A DNA stretch of 64,000 nucleotides from Actinospica sp035712985 (lineage in GTDB: Bacteria > Actinomycetota > Actinomycetes > Streptomycetales > Catenulisporaceae): contig DASTAE010000011.1 of the NCBI GenBank assembly GCA_035712985.1, positions 1 through 64,000 on the forward strand, in the 5' to 3' direction. Below are positions 52,564 through 61,381 of this stretch, in pieces (positions within the stretch are counted from its first letter, which is position 1; each line of letters starts with the position of its first letter). The notes beneath the pieces were generated by a model. The model was not told the DNA's origin and did not search any database. It was given only the letters and a program-made list of their open reading frames with translations. The translations under genes were made by a program, and so were the position numbers.

Positions 52564-53790
52564 ATGAGCATCGACACGACGCGGCCCGACATCGCAGAGC
52601 ACGAAGCGACCGGGAACCTCGCGTACGACCCGGTCCGGGAGTCGCTGACCGTGCTGCCGCGGATCTTCGCGCTGCCGCTCACGCTGCTCAGCGGCAAGCC
52701 GCACCTCGGCCAGCGTCCGCTGCGCCTCACGCCGGCCACGCACCTGGTCTGCGCGCTCGTCTCGCTCGCCGCGGGGCTCACCGTCTCGGCCGAAGCGCTC
52801 GGCGCGGGCGGCGGCCGGCTCTGGCTGCTGATCGTCGGCTGGGGGATGACGCTGCACGGCATGCGCAACCTGCGCATGATGATCTACCACCAGTGCGCCC
52901 ACCGGAACATGTGGAACCGCAAGCGGACCGACCGGCTGCTCGGCCGCCTCGTCGCCGGACTGCTGGTCGTGCAGCACTTCGACCGCTACAGCACCGAGCA
53001 CGTCGCCGACCATCACGGCGTGCACCACATGACCCTGCGCGACCCGACCGTCCAGGCCTTCCTGGTCAGCCTGCGGCTTCGGCCCGGACTGACGCGCCGC
53101 CAGATGTGGCGCCGAGTCATCACGCGCCTGGCCTCGCCGGTCTTCCACGGCCGCTTCCTGTACGCCCGGATACGCAGCTACCTGCACGGCGCCGGGGCCG
53201 GGGAGCGGATCCTGTTCGGGGTCTGGCTCGCCGGGGTCGCCGCGGCCGCCTGGCTCCTGCACGGCTGGACCTTCCTGGCCGTCGGCTGGCTGCTGCCCGC
53301 CACCTTCTTCTACCAGATCAGCAATACCCTGAGACTTTGCGTCAAGCACACCTTCCCGCCCGCCGGACGGCAGGCCGGCCGCGGCCGCGCCTACTTCGGC
53401 AGCCTGACCAACGCCATCTTCATCGGCGAGGCCGCCCCCGGGCCCGAGGCGCGCGGAGCACGGCGCGCCGCCGCCTGGCTGCGCTGGTGGCTGCGCCTCG
53501 CACTGGTGCACTTCCCCGCGCGCTACCTGGTGCTGACCGGCGACACCGTCTGCCACGACTTCCACCACCGCCACCCGATGACCCGCGAGTGGGCGAACTA
53601 CATCTTCGCCCGCGAGCGCGACGCGCACGAGCCCGGCCGCGGCTGGCCGCCGTACCGCGCGGTCTGGGGCCTGGCGCCCGCGATCGGCCACGTCTTCGAC
53701 TCGCTCGGCGCCGCCGATCCCGCCGAGTACGACCCGGCCCGGCTCGCCGAGGTCAGCCGCCGCGAACTGTTCGCCGCCTTCGACGACTGA
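52564..53790 (+). CDS. Membrane fatty-acid-desaturase-like diiron oxygenase
   Basis: 408 aa, ATG 52564. Three His boxes: YHQCAHRNMW (H-x3-H), HVADHHGVHH and CHDFHHRHP. Four membrane helices in pairs, about residues 57-100 and 217-247. This superfamily uses a diiron centre and O2 to desaturate or hydroxylate acyl chains or other substrates, including amino-acid derivatives in some natural-product pathways. It sits between the decarboxylase and glutamate-mutase genes, which points to a tailoring reaction in this pathway rather than membrane lipid synthesis (inference). An electron donor is not encoded here. Confidence 0.88.
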   Translation: MSIDTTRPDIAEHEATGNLAYDPVRESLTVLPRIFALPLTLLSGKPHLGQRPLRLTPATHLVCALVSLAAGLTVSAEALGAGGGRLWLLIVGWGMTLHGMRNLRMMIYHQCAHRNMWNRKRTDRLLGRLVAGLLVVQHFDRYSTEHVADHHGVHHMTLRDPTVQAFLVSLRLRPGLTRRQMWRRVITRLASPVFHGRFLYARIRSYLHGAGAGERILFGVWLAGVAAAAWLLHGWTFLAVGWLLPATFFYQISNTLRLCVKHTFPPAGRQAGRGRAYFGSLTNAIFIGEAAPGPEARGARRAAAWLRWWLRLALVHFPARYLVLTGDTVCHDFHHRHPMTREWANYIFARERDAHEPGRGWPPYRAVWGLAPAIGHVFDSLGAADPAEYDPARLAEVSRRELFAAFDD

Positions 53791-53808
53791 GCGAAAAGGA
53801 GTAAGGCC

Positions 53809-54285
53809 ATGGATATCAGAACCGAACGTTCCGAGCGCTCGCCCGGACTCGTGATCCTCGGCGTCGCCAGGTCGGACGCGCACGCGGTGGCCAACCGGCT
53901 GATCGAGCTGCAGCTGCGGCACAGCGGCTACGAGGTGGTCAACCTGGGCGTCTGCACGCCGCTGGAGGACTTCGCCGAGGCGCACGCCGCGCACCCCGAG
54001 GCCCTCGCGGTGCTGATCGGCAGCCTCAACGGGCACGCCGTGCAGGACCTGGCCGACCTGCCCGCGCTGCGCGCCGCCGGACGGCTCGACTGCCCGGTGG
54101 TGCTCGGCGGCAACCTCTCGGTGGGCAGCCGGAAGAGCGAGCGCACCTTCCAGCGGCTGTTCGAGCTCGGCGTCGAGCGGATCGTCGAGGATCCGGCGGA
54201 CCTACCGCGCATCCTCAAGCAGCTGGGCCGCCCGCGCAGCCGCAGCCGGACCGAGACGCCGGACCGGGTGAGCAGCCATGGCTGA
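53809..54285 (+). CDS. Glutamate (methylaspartate) mutase small B12-binding subunit
   Basis: 158 aa, ATG 53809 after AAAGGAG. Cobalamin-binding Rossmann-like fold of the MutS/GlmS type: GVARSDAHAVANRL holds the lower-ligand His25; IGSLNGHAVQDL and VVLGGNLSVGSRKS are the other B12-contact blocks. The canonical D-x-H-x-x-G motif reads D23-A-H25-A-V-A28, with Ala in place of Gly. With the large subunit encoded next it should convert L-glutamate to (2S,3S)-3-methylaspartate using adenosylcobalamin. The C terminus (about 140-158) is an Arg/Ser-rich tail. Overlaps the next gene by 8 bp. Confidence 0.9.
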   Translation: MDIRTERSERSPGLVILGVARSDAHAVANRLIELQLRHSGYEVVNLGVCTPLEDFAEAHAAHPEALAVLIGSLNGHAVQDLADLPALRAAGRLDCPVVLGGNLSVGSRKSERTFQRLFELGVERIVEDPADLPRILKQLGRPRSRSRTETPDRVSSHG

Positions 54286-55696
54286 GCTCGTGGACCTGGC
54301 CGGCATCGAGGTGCACCCCGCCGTCGCCGCGACGCTGCCCGCGTGGTCCGACACCGTGGACCACCTGCTCGACCCGAGCCTGCCCCGCGCGGTGACCTCG
54401 CTGCGGGACGCGGCCCGGCGCGGTGTCCCGCTGATCCAGCCGCGCAGCGGCGTCGGCGGCCACGGCGAGATGATCGAACTCCTCGAGGCCCTCGACGAGG
54501 GCGGCCCCGGGATGCAGTCCGTGACCATCGACTCGCACACCAGGCTCCGCCACTTCCGCACCGCCGAGCTGACCCTGCGCGAGCGGCCCGAGGACCTCAA
54601 CGGCTACCCGCTCGTCGCGCACGGCTGGCGGCGCGGGCGCGAGCTGACCCGGATCTCGGCCGTGCCGCTGGAGATCCGGCACGGCTCCCCGGACGCCCGC
54701 GACCTGTTCGCGGTCGCCCTCGCCTCCGGCATCACCTCCTTCGAGGGCGGCGGGATCGGCTACAACCTCCCGTACTCCAAGGACGTGCCGCTGCGCGAGT
54801 CGCTGGAGGCCTGGCGGCAGGTGGACGCGGTCTGCGGGCGGCTGGCCGAGGTCGGCGCGCTGATCGACCGGGAGCTGTTCGGCACGCTGACGGCGGTGCT
54901 CATGCCCCCGGCGGTCAGCCTCGCGGTGGTCCTGCTCGAGGCCGTGGCGGCCGCGCGCGAGGGCGTGCGCTGCCTGTCCCCGGCCTATCCGCAGGGCGGC
55001 CAGGCGCACCAGGACATCGCGGCCCTGCGCTGCCTCCCCCTGCTGGCCAGGCGCTATCTCGGCGCCGACGTCGAGGTCTTCCCGGTGCTGCACGAGTTCA
55101 TGGGCGTCTTCCCGCGCACCCCCGACTTCGCCGACGCGCTGATCCTGCAGGGCGGCCTGGTCGGCCGGCTCGGCGGCGCGGCCAAGGTCATCAACAAGAC
55201 GTATCAGGAGGCTTACGGAATCCCGGACGCGGACGCCAACATCCGCGGCATCCGGCTCGCCACGCTCGGCGCCGGGGAGCTGTTCGGCTTCGCCGAGGTC
55301 GACGAGTCGCGGGTCGAGGAGGAGATGCACTGGCTGGTCCGGGAGACCACCGAACTCGTCGACGCGGTGCTCGCCGGGTCCGACCTGCCCGCCGACATCG
55401 CCGCGGCCTTCCACGCCGGCCGCCTCGACATCCCGTTCAGCGCCAGCCTGCACGCGCACAGCCGGGTGGTCCCGATGCGCGACAGCTCCGGCGCGATCCG
55501 GCTCGCCGATCCCGGTCGGCTGCCGCTGTCCGGACCGGTGCTGCGGCGCAACGAGAAGCTGCTGCGGGCCGGCCCCGGAGCCGCGCCGATCCCGCTGATC
55601 GACCAGGTCGGCGCGGACATCAGGCACTTCCTGGACCGCGAGCGCGCGGCCCTGGCCCCCAACACCCGCCGCACCCGCTTGGAAGGAGAACCCTGA
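54278..55696 (+). CDS. Glutamate (methylaspartate) mutase large subunit
   Basis: 472 aa, ATG 54278, overlapping the small-subunit gene by 8 bp. TIM-barrel catalytic subunit (GlmE/MutE type) with QPRSGVGGHGEMIELLEALD, SVTIDSHTRLRHF, GWRRGRELT, SFEGGGIGYNLPYSKDVPL and KVINKTYQEAYGIPDA. The two conserved Arg-bearing blocks that hold glutamate carboxylates are present. Length is close to the usual ~480 aa. Forms a heterotetramer with the small subunit. This enzyme in an actinomycete operon normally supplies 3-methylaspartate for a natural product. Stop and next start overlap as TGATG. Confidence 0.92.
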   Translation: MAELVDLAGIEVHPAVAATLPAWSDTVDHLLDPSLPRAVTSLRDAARRGVPLIQPRSGVGGHGEMIELLEALDEGGPGMQSVTIDSHTRLRHFRTAELTLRERPEDLNGYPLVAHGWRRGRELTRISAVPLEIRHGSPDARDLFAVALASGITSFEGGGIGYNLPYSKDVPLRESLEAWRQVDAVCGRLAEVGALIDRELFGTLTAVLMPPAVSLAVVLLEAVAAAREGVRCLSPAYPQGGQAHQDIAALRCLPLLARRYLGADVEVFPVLHEFMGVFPRTPDFADALILQGGLVGRLGGAAKVINKTYQEAYGIPDADANIRGIRLATLGAGELFGFAEVDESRVEEEMHWLVRETTELVDAVLAGSDLPADIAAAFHAGRLDIPFSASLHAHSRVVPMRDSSGAIRLADPGRLPLSGPVLRRNEKLLRAGPGAAPIPLIDQVGADIRHFLDRERAALAPNTRRTRLEGEP

Positions 55697-57048
55697 TGGA
55701 AACGCTCGTGGACACCGCCGCCGAGACCGCGGCCCGGATCCGCGCCGAGGACCGCGCGCACGTCTTCCACTCCTGGTCCGCCCAGGGCCGGATCGATCCG
55801 CTGCCGATCGCCGGAGCGAGCGGCCGCCGCTTCTGGGACTACGAGGGCAACAGCTACCTCGACTTCGCCTCGCAGTTCATCAACCTCAACATCGGCCACA
55901 ACCACCCGAAGGTGGTCGCCGCGATCGCCGAGCAGGCCGCGCGGCTGTGCATGGTCGCGCCGACCTTCGCCAACGACAGGCGCGGCGAGGCGGCCCGCCT
56001 GGTGGCCGAGCTCGCCCCGGCCGGACTCGACAAGATCTTCTTCACCAACGGCGGCACGGACGCCAACGAGCACGCCGTGCGGATGGCCCGGCTCTACACC
56101 GGCCGGCACAAGGTGCTCAGCGCCTACCGCTCGTACCACGGCGCCACCGCCACCGCGATCCAGTTCACCGGCGACCCGCGCCGCTGGCCCAACGACACCG
56201 CCACCGCCGGGGCCGTGCACTTCCAGCCGCCGTACCTCTACCGCTCCGCCTTCGACGCGCGCGACGAGACCGAGGAGTGCGAGCGGGCCCTGCGCCACGT
56301 GCAGCGCGTCATCGAGTTCGAGGGCCCGGGCACGATCGCCGCGCTGCTGGTCGAGCCGATCATCGGCACCGGCGGCGTCCTCGTCCCGCCGCCTGGCTAC
56401 CTGCCGGGGCTGCGCGAGCTCTGCGACCGGCACGGCATCATGCTGATCTGCGACGAGGTGATGACCGGCTTCGGCCGCACCGGCGCCTGGTTCGCGGTGA
56501 ACCACTGGGACGTCGTGCCCGACCTGCTCACCTTCGCCAAGGGCGTCAACTCGGGTTACGTCCCGCTCGGCGGGGTGCTCATCTCGCCGCGCATCGCGGA
56601 GTTCTTCGAGGACCGGGTGTACCCCGGCGGCCTCACCTACTCCGGGCACCCGCTCGCCTGCGCCGCCGCCGTCGCCACGCTCACCGCGATGCGCGAGGAG
56701 GGCATGGTCGAGAACGCCGCGCGGCTCGGGAGCGAGGTGCTCGGCCCCGGCCTGCGGGCGCTCGCCGAGCGGCACCCGGCCGTCGGCGAGGTGCGCGGGC
56801 TCGGCGTGTTCTGGGCCGTGGAGCTCGTCCGCGACCGCGAGACGCGGGAGATGCTCGTGCCCTACGCGGCCGGCCCCGGCCAGACCGGACCCGTGGACGC
56901 GGTGCTGGCCGCGTGCAAGCGCCGCGGTCTGTGGCCCTTCGCGAACTACAACCGGATCCACATGGTCCCGCCCTGCAACACGACCGCGGACGAGGCGCGC
57001 GAGGCGATCGCAATCCTCGACGAGGCGCTGGAGGAGGCAGGGCTGTGA
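55696..57048 (+). CDS. Class III aminotransferase
   Basis: 450 aa, ATG 55696. Class III (omega/4-aminobutyrate-type) PLP enzyme: FFTNGGTDANEHAVRMARL, SYRSYHGAT-type block (AYRSYHGATATAIQ), ICDEVMTGFGRTG and PLP Lys282 in LLTFAKGVNSGYVPLGG. It would transfer an amino group to or from an aldehyde, or act on the terminal amine of a beta/omega-amino acid such as the decarboxylation product (inference). Preceded by GGAAGGAGAA within the end of the mutase gene; overlaps the YbaK-like gene by 4 bp. Confidence 0.92.
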   Translation: METLVDTAAETAARIRAEDRAHVFHSWSAQGRIDPLPIAGASGRRFWDYEGNSYLDFASQFINLNIGHNHPKVVAAIAEQAARLCMVAPTFANDRRGEAARLVAELAPAGLDKIFFTNGGTDANEHAVRMARLYTGRHKVLSAYRSYHGATATAIQFTGDPRRWPNDTATAGAVHFQPPYLYRSAFDARDETEECERALRHVQRVIEFEGPGTIAALLVEPIIGTGGVLVPPPGYLPGLRELCDRHGIMLICDEVMTGFGRTGAWFAVNHWDVVPDLLTFAKGVNSGYVPLGGVLISPRIAEFFEDRVYPGGLTYSGHPLACAAAVATLTAMREEGMVENAARLGSEVLGPGLRALAERHPAVGEVRGLGVFWAVELVRDRETREMLVPYAAGPGQTGPVDAVLAACKRRGLWPFANYNRIHMVPPCNTTADEAREAIAILDEALEEAGL

Positions 57049-57554
57049 CGATCACCCAGGAACTCGCCGAGCCCGAGGCCTCCCGCGCGCTGCTCGGGCT
57101 GCTCGACGCGGTCAGCGTGCCCTACCGGCTGATCGACCACGAGCCGCAGGGGCGCACCGACCTGGCCAGCGAGCTGCGCGGGCACGCGCTGTCCGCCGCG
57201 GCCAAGTGCATGGTCGTCGCCCTGCGCTACCGCGACCGGACGGATCACGTGGTGGCCGTCGTACCCGGCGACACCCGCGTCGACCTCAAGGCGGTCCGCC
57301 GCCTCTACGGCGCGAACGACGCGCGGCTCGCCCCCGCCGACGTGGCCCAGGACCTGTCCGGCTGCGTGATCGGCACCATCATGCCCTTCTCCTTCGACCC
57401 GCGCCTCGGCGTCGTCGCGGACCCGCGGCTGCTCGACGAGGAGCACATCTACTTCAACCTCGCCCGGCTCGACCGCTCCGTCGAACTGCGCGCCCGCGAC
57501 TACGCCGCGACGGCCGCGCCGCGCTTCGCGCCCATCGCCAAGGACCAGCCATGA
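57045..57554 (+). CDS. YbaK/ProX-type aminoacyl-tRNA deacylase-like protein
   Basis: 169 aa from GTG 57045 (GTGA overlap). YbaK fold: PYRLIDHEPQGRTDLASEL, conserved Lys in LSAAAKCMVVALRYRD, VVPGDTRVDLKAVRRLYGA and FSFDPRLGVVADPRLL. Family members hydrolyse mischarged aminoacyl-tRNAs (Cys-, Ala- or Ser-tRNA). Found in an operon with a tRNA-synthetase-like enzyme, it may remove the unusual amino acid from tRNA as self-protection, or act as a thioesterase-like editing step in the pathway (inference). Confidence 0.85.
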   Translation: MTITQELAEPEASRALLGLLDAVSVPYRLIDHEPQGRTDLASELRGHALSAAAKCMVVALRYRDRTDHVVAVVPGDTRVDLKAVRRLYGANDARLAPADVAQDLSGCVIGTIMPFSFDPRLGVVADPRLLDEEHIYFNLARLDRSVELRARDYAATAAPRFAPIAKDQP

Positions 57555-58927
57555 CCGAACTGCTCACCGCGCCGAGCGTCGCGCTGCTCACGCCGGATTC
57601 CCCCGGCTACGACCGGGCCCGGCGCATCTGGAACGGCATGTACGACCGCCGTCCCGCCTTCATCGCCCGCTGCGCCGACGCGCGGGAGGTGGCCGCGGCC
57701 CTGCGGCACGCCCGCGAGCTCGGCCTGCCGGTCACCGTGCGCGGCGGCGGGCACAACGTCGCGGGGATCTGCGTCGCCGACGGCGCCGCGCTCATCGACC
57801 TCTCGCCGATGCGCGAGGTCCGGGTGGACGCCGCGGCCCGGATCGCCACCGCGGAGGGCGGCTGCCTGCTCGGCGACGTGGACGCGGCCACCGTGCCGCT
57901 GGGCCTGGCCTGCCCGGCCGGCGTCGTCTCGCACACCGGCCTCGGCGGGCTCGCGCTCGGCGGCGGCTACGGCTGGCTGGCCCGCAAGTACGGCCTGACC
58001 TGCGACCACGTGATCGGCGCCGAGGTCGTGCTCGCCGACGGACGGATCGTGCACGTGTCCGCGGAGCAGCACCCTGATCTGCTGTGGGCGCTGCGCGGCG
58101 GCGGCGGGAACTTCGGCGTCGTCACCCGGTTCACGCTCCGGCTGCGCCCGGTGGACCGCACCTACTTCCACACCGCCGTCTACGGACTCGGCGACGCCGC
58201 CGACACGCTCGCGGCGTACCGCGAGTACGCCGAGGCGCAGGGCCCTGACCTGCACGCGGTCGGCGCGTTCAAGCGCGCCGGCGAGGCGGTCTGGATCCCG
58301 CGCTCGCTCCAGGGAAAGCCCTCGCTCTTCCTGTCGGTGCTCTGGCTCGGCGATCCGCGGTCGGGCCACGCGCGGACCGCCGGGCGCCTCGGCGGCCCGA
58401 AGCCGGCCGCCACCGCCTCCGGGGTCATGCCGTACGCGGCCGTCCAGGCGCTCGGCGACCACGGCGAGCCGCACGGCAACCGCTATTACACCAAGTCCTG
58501 CTATCTCAGTGAGCTGACCGGCGGCCCGGAGCGGGTGCTGATCGACGCCGCCGGGTCCTGCCCCTCGCCCCGCTCCTCGATCGACTTCGAGTTCCTCGGC
58601 GGAGCGATCGGCGACCCCGACCCGGAAGACGCCCCGGACCAGGTCGGCAGCGCCTTCCCGCAACGGACCGCGCCGTATCAGTGCACCGCCTCGGCCCAGT
58701 GGACCGACCCCGCCGAGGACGCCGCGAACGCCGCGTGGTCCCGGAGCACCGTCGACGCGCTCGCCGCTTGGCAGCACGGCGGCGTCTACGTCAACTACCT
58801 GCAGAACCAGGTGCCGGGGGCCGCCGAGTCCCTGTACGGCGCCGAACGCTACGCCAGGCTCGCCGCCGTCAAGCGCGCCTACGACCCGGAGAACGTCTTC
58901 CGCGGCCACCAGAACATCCAGCCCTGA
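57551..58927 (+). CDS. FAD-linked oxidoreductase (berberine-bridge-enzyme type)
   Basis: 458 aa, ATG 57551 overlapping the YbaK-like stop. FAD-binding type 4 domain with VTVRGGGHNVAG, where the His is the usual 8-alpha flavin-attachment residue, and CPAGVVSHTGLGGLALGGGY, whose position suits the second (Cys) attachment only partly. The C-terminal BBE region has YVNYLQNQ and YDPENVFRGHQNI. Such enzymes use O2 to oxidise alcohols, amines or rings. No Tat or Sec signal is visible, so it is cytoplasmic. Confidence 0.9.
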   Translation: MTELLTAPSVALLTPDSPGYDRARRIWNGMYDRRPAFIARCADAREVAAALRHARELGLPVTVRGGGHNVAGICVADGAALIDLSPMREVRVDAAARIATAEGGCLLGDVDAATVPLGLACPAGVVSHTGLGGLALGGGYGWLARKYGLTCDHVIGAEVVLADGRIVHVSAEQHPDLLWALRGGGGNFGVVTRFTLRLRPVDRTYFHTAVYGLGDAADTLAAYREYAEAQGPDLHAVGAFKRAGEAVWIPRSLQGKPSLFLSVLWLGDPRSGHARTAGRLGGPKPAATASGVMPYAAVQALGDHGEPHGNRYYTKSCYLSELTGGPERVLIDAAGSCPSPRSSIDFEFLGGAIGDPDPEDAPDQVGSAFPQRTAPYQCTASAQWTDPAEDAANAAWSRSTVDALAAWQHGGVYVNYLQNQVPGAAESLYGAERYARLAAVKRAYDPENVFRGHQNIQP

Positions 58928-58951
58928 CACGCACCGAAGGAGACCACCGCC

Positions 58952-60004
58952 ATGAGCATCCTCGTCGCCGAAGACCTGCTGCGCCCGCCCACGACCTGGG
59001 GCAACGACCCCGAGGCCTACCTCGCCTCGCTGCGCTCCCCGTGGTACCGGCTGATCGCAGACCTGGAGGACGCCGTGCTCCGCGGCACCGTCGAGTACGC
59101 CCGCGGCCGCGGCCTGCGCGCCTCCTACCTGCCGCTGACCACCCGCACCATCACCTGCCCGACCGGCCTCGGCAGCGACTCCGAGCCGGTGCCGGTCACC
59201 GTCAGCGGCGTCGACACCTACCTGCCCGACTCGATGCAGTTCCTGCTCGAGTACGCCTGCCGGCTGAGCCCCGAGGGCTCGTACAACATCATGCCGTCCT
59301 TCCGCGGCGAGCGGCCCGACCGCACCCACCTCGGCCAGTTCACGCACAGCGAGGCCGAGATCCCCGGCGGGCTCGACGAGCTCATCGACTACGTCGAGGG
59401 CTACGTCAAGCACCTGTCCGGCGCGCTGCTCGCCGAGTTCGGCCCGCGGCTGCTCGCGGCCACCGGCGACGTCTCGCACCTGGAGCGGATGTCCGGCCGG
59501 GCCGGGCACTTCGAGCGGCTCACCTTCGAGGAGGCCGCGCGGATCCTGCACCACGACCCGTCCTGCGTGCGCGACGAGGGCACCTGGCGCACGCTCACCC
59601 GGCTCGGCGAGCAGCGGCTGATGGCGCTGATCGACGAGTTCTGCTGGGTCACCCACTTCGACCACCTGTCCGTGCCCTTCTACCAGGCCTACGGCGACGC
59701 CGAGCGGCGCACGGCCGCCAACGCCGACCTGTTCTTCGGGATGGGCGAGGTCGTCGGCTCAGGCGAGCGGCACACCGACGCGCGCCAGGTCCGCGAGGCG
59801 CTGACCCACCACCGGGTCCCGGAGGGCGACTACGCCTGGTACGTGCGGATGAAGGAGGCGCTGCCGATGCGCACGGCCGGCTTCGGGATGGGCGTCGAGC
59901 GCTTCCTGATGTGGGTGCTCAAGCACGACGACATCCGCGACATCCCGCTGGTCTCCCGGATCGACGAGCCCGGTTCCTGGCCCGTCGCCGTGGACCGGCC
60001 GTAG
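58952..60004 (+). CDS. AsnRS/AspRS-like class II synthetase without anticodon domain
   Basis: 350 aa, ATG 58952 with GAAGGAG upstream. Class II core only: motif 2 near residues 114-137 (PSFRGERPDRTHLGQFTHSE) and motif 3 near 308-323 (GFGMGVERFLMWVLKHDDIR), both of the Asp/Asn-tRNA synthetase subclass. There is no N-terminal OB-fold anticodon-binding domain, and the N terminus is only a short helix. Stand-alone cores of this kind (for example AS-AR and AsnA-like enzymes) activate an Asp-like carboxylate as an adenylate and pass it to ammonia, an amine or a carrier. 3-Methylaspartate is the natural candidate substrate (inference). Confidence 0.85.
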   Translation: MSILVAEDLLRPPTTWGNDPEAYLASLRSPWYRLIADLEDAVLRGTVEYARGRGLRASYLPLTTRTITCPTGLGSDSEPVPVTVSGVDTYLPDSMQFLLEYACRLSPEGSYNIMPSFRGERPDRTHLGQFTHSEAEIPGGLDELIDYVEGYVKHLSGALLAEFGPRLLAATGDVSHLERMSGRAGHFERLTFEEAARILHHDPSCVRDEGTWRTLTRLGEQRLMALIDEFCWVTHFDHLSVPFYQAYGDAERRTAANADLFFGMGEVVGSGERHTDARQVREALTHHRVPEGDYAWYVRMKEALPMRTAGFGMGVERFLMWVLKHDDIRDIPLVSRIDEPGSWPVAVDRP

Positions 60005-60016
60005 GGAGCGGCGATC

Positions 60017-61381
60017 ATGCCCAAGCTGCTGCTCGCCAACCCGAACAGCCGGGCGATGACGGCCAGGCCCGAGGACATCCCGGCCGACGTGCGCCCGTTC
60101 TACGACGTGATCGGCGACCGCCTGCTCTGGACCCTCGAGGACGGCGACATCGCCGTCGTCCCGGGGCCGGTGAACCACGCCTTCCTCGACTATCTCAGCG
60201 ACCTGCTGGGGCTGGCCGGTCCGCCGACCGTGCTCAGCCTGCGCGACTTCCCGGGGGAGACCTGGTACCCGGGGGAGCGGCCGGAGGCCGTCGCCCGGGT
60301 GCGGCAGCTGATCGCCGCGTCGGGCCGACCGCTCGGCGACTGGCGGGTGGAGTGCTACCTGCACGACCGCGACGTGGCCGGCTGGGAGCGCCTGCTCGGC
60401 CTCGAACCGGCCGCCGCGGACCAGTTCGCGCAGAGCACCGCCGACCTGGCCAATTCGAAGGTCGTCTTCCGCTCGCTGGCCACGGCGTGCGGCGTGCCGA
60501 TACCCGAGGGCCGGGTGGCCGACCGCGGCGCCGAGCTCGTCGACACCGTGGTCGAGCTGCTGGGCCGGACCGGCTCGGTCATCGTGAAGCAGGACCAGAA
60601 CTCCGGCGGCGACGGCAACGTGCTGATCAGCACCGATCCGACGGTCGAACGGGTCGGCGCGTACCACGCGGTGCGCCCGGCGGCGGTGACCGCGGCGCAC
60701 GTCCGCGCCGCGCTCGCCCCGCTGGGCCTGGCCGAGCGACCCGAGCTGCCCGGCGGCACCGCGCCCGCCCGGCACGTCGTCGAGGTCTACCACCCGGCCT
60801 GCCGCACCCTCTCCTCCGAGGTGCGCGTCCCGGCCTCGGGAGCCCCGGTGCTCGTCAACTACGGCGACATGCGGATGGCCCCGCAGTGGAAGGGCTACGT
60901 CTTCCCGCCGCAGGACCTGCCGCCCTCCCTGCACGCTCAGCTCGGCGCGTGCAGCCAGCAGATCGCCATCCTGGCCGGGCAGGTCGGCTACCGCGGCCTG
61001 GTCAACATCGACCTGATCGTGGACCCGGCCGGGCGGCTGCTGTTCACCGAGTTCAACGGCCGGGCCGGGGGAGCGACCAACCTCGACGTGATGGCGCGCC
61101 GGCTGCTCGGCCCGGACTACCTGGACCGCTACGTGCTCGCCTCGTCCAACGGCCTGCCCGCCCCCGCGCTGCCGGTGCTGCTGGCCGAGCTGGACGCGCA
61201 GGGCCTGCGCTACGAGCGGCGCGGCGACCCGTGCGGCGTGATCGTCGCCACCGACAACACGGCGGCGACCGGCACGATCGAGTACCTCGTCATCGGTCAG
61301 GACTGGACCGAGACGCAGCTGATCGAGGCCCGGCTCGGCAAGGTGCTGGACGGACTCAGGGAATTGGAGGCAGTCGGATGA
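60017..61381 (+). CDS. PGM1-type ATP-grasp peptide ligase
   Basis: 454 aa, ATG 60017, 12 bp after the synthetase-like gene. A pre-ATP-grasp domain (about residues 1-150, KLLLANPNSRAMTARPEDIP) precedes an ATP-grasp fold (about 155-410) with VIVKQDQNSGGDGNVLIS and LVNIDLIVDPAGRLLFTEFN. Resembles the pheganomycin ligase PGM1 family, which joins a non-proteinogenic amino acid to the N terminus of a ribosomal peptide. That precedent is why the nearby 54-residue peptide gene deserves attention. Overlaps the next ligase gene by 4 bp. Confidence 0.85.
   Translation: MPKLLLANPNSRAMTARPEDIPADVRPFYDVIGDRLLWTLEDGDIAVVPGPVNHAFLDYLSDLLGLAGPPTVLSLRDFPGETWYPGERPEAVARVRQLIAASGRPLGDWRVECYLHDRDVAGWERLLGLEPAAADQFAQSTADLANSKVVFRSLATACGVPIPEGRVADRGAELVDTVVELLGRTGSVIVKQDQNSGGDGNVLISTDPTVERVGAYHAVRPAAVTAAHVRAALAPLGLAERPELPGGTAPARHVVEVYHPACRTLSSEVRVPASGAPVLVNYGDMRMAPQWKGYVFPPQDLPPSLHAQLGACSQQIAILAGQVGYRGLVNIDLIVDPAGRLLFTEFNGRAGGATNLDVMARRLLGPDYLDRYVLASSNGLPAPALPVLLAELDAQGLRYERRGDPCGVIVATDNTAATGTIEYLVIGQDWTETQLIEARLGKVLDGLRELEAVG

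Noticed and set aside
58681..61377. Long frame before the RimK-like ligase suggesting a giant fusion
   Set aside because: It is a shadow of the AsnRS-like and PGM1-like genes; the ligase starts at 61378 with an ATGA overlap.
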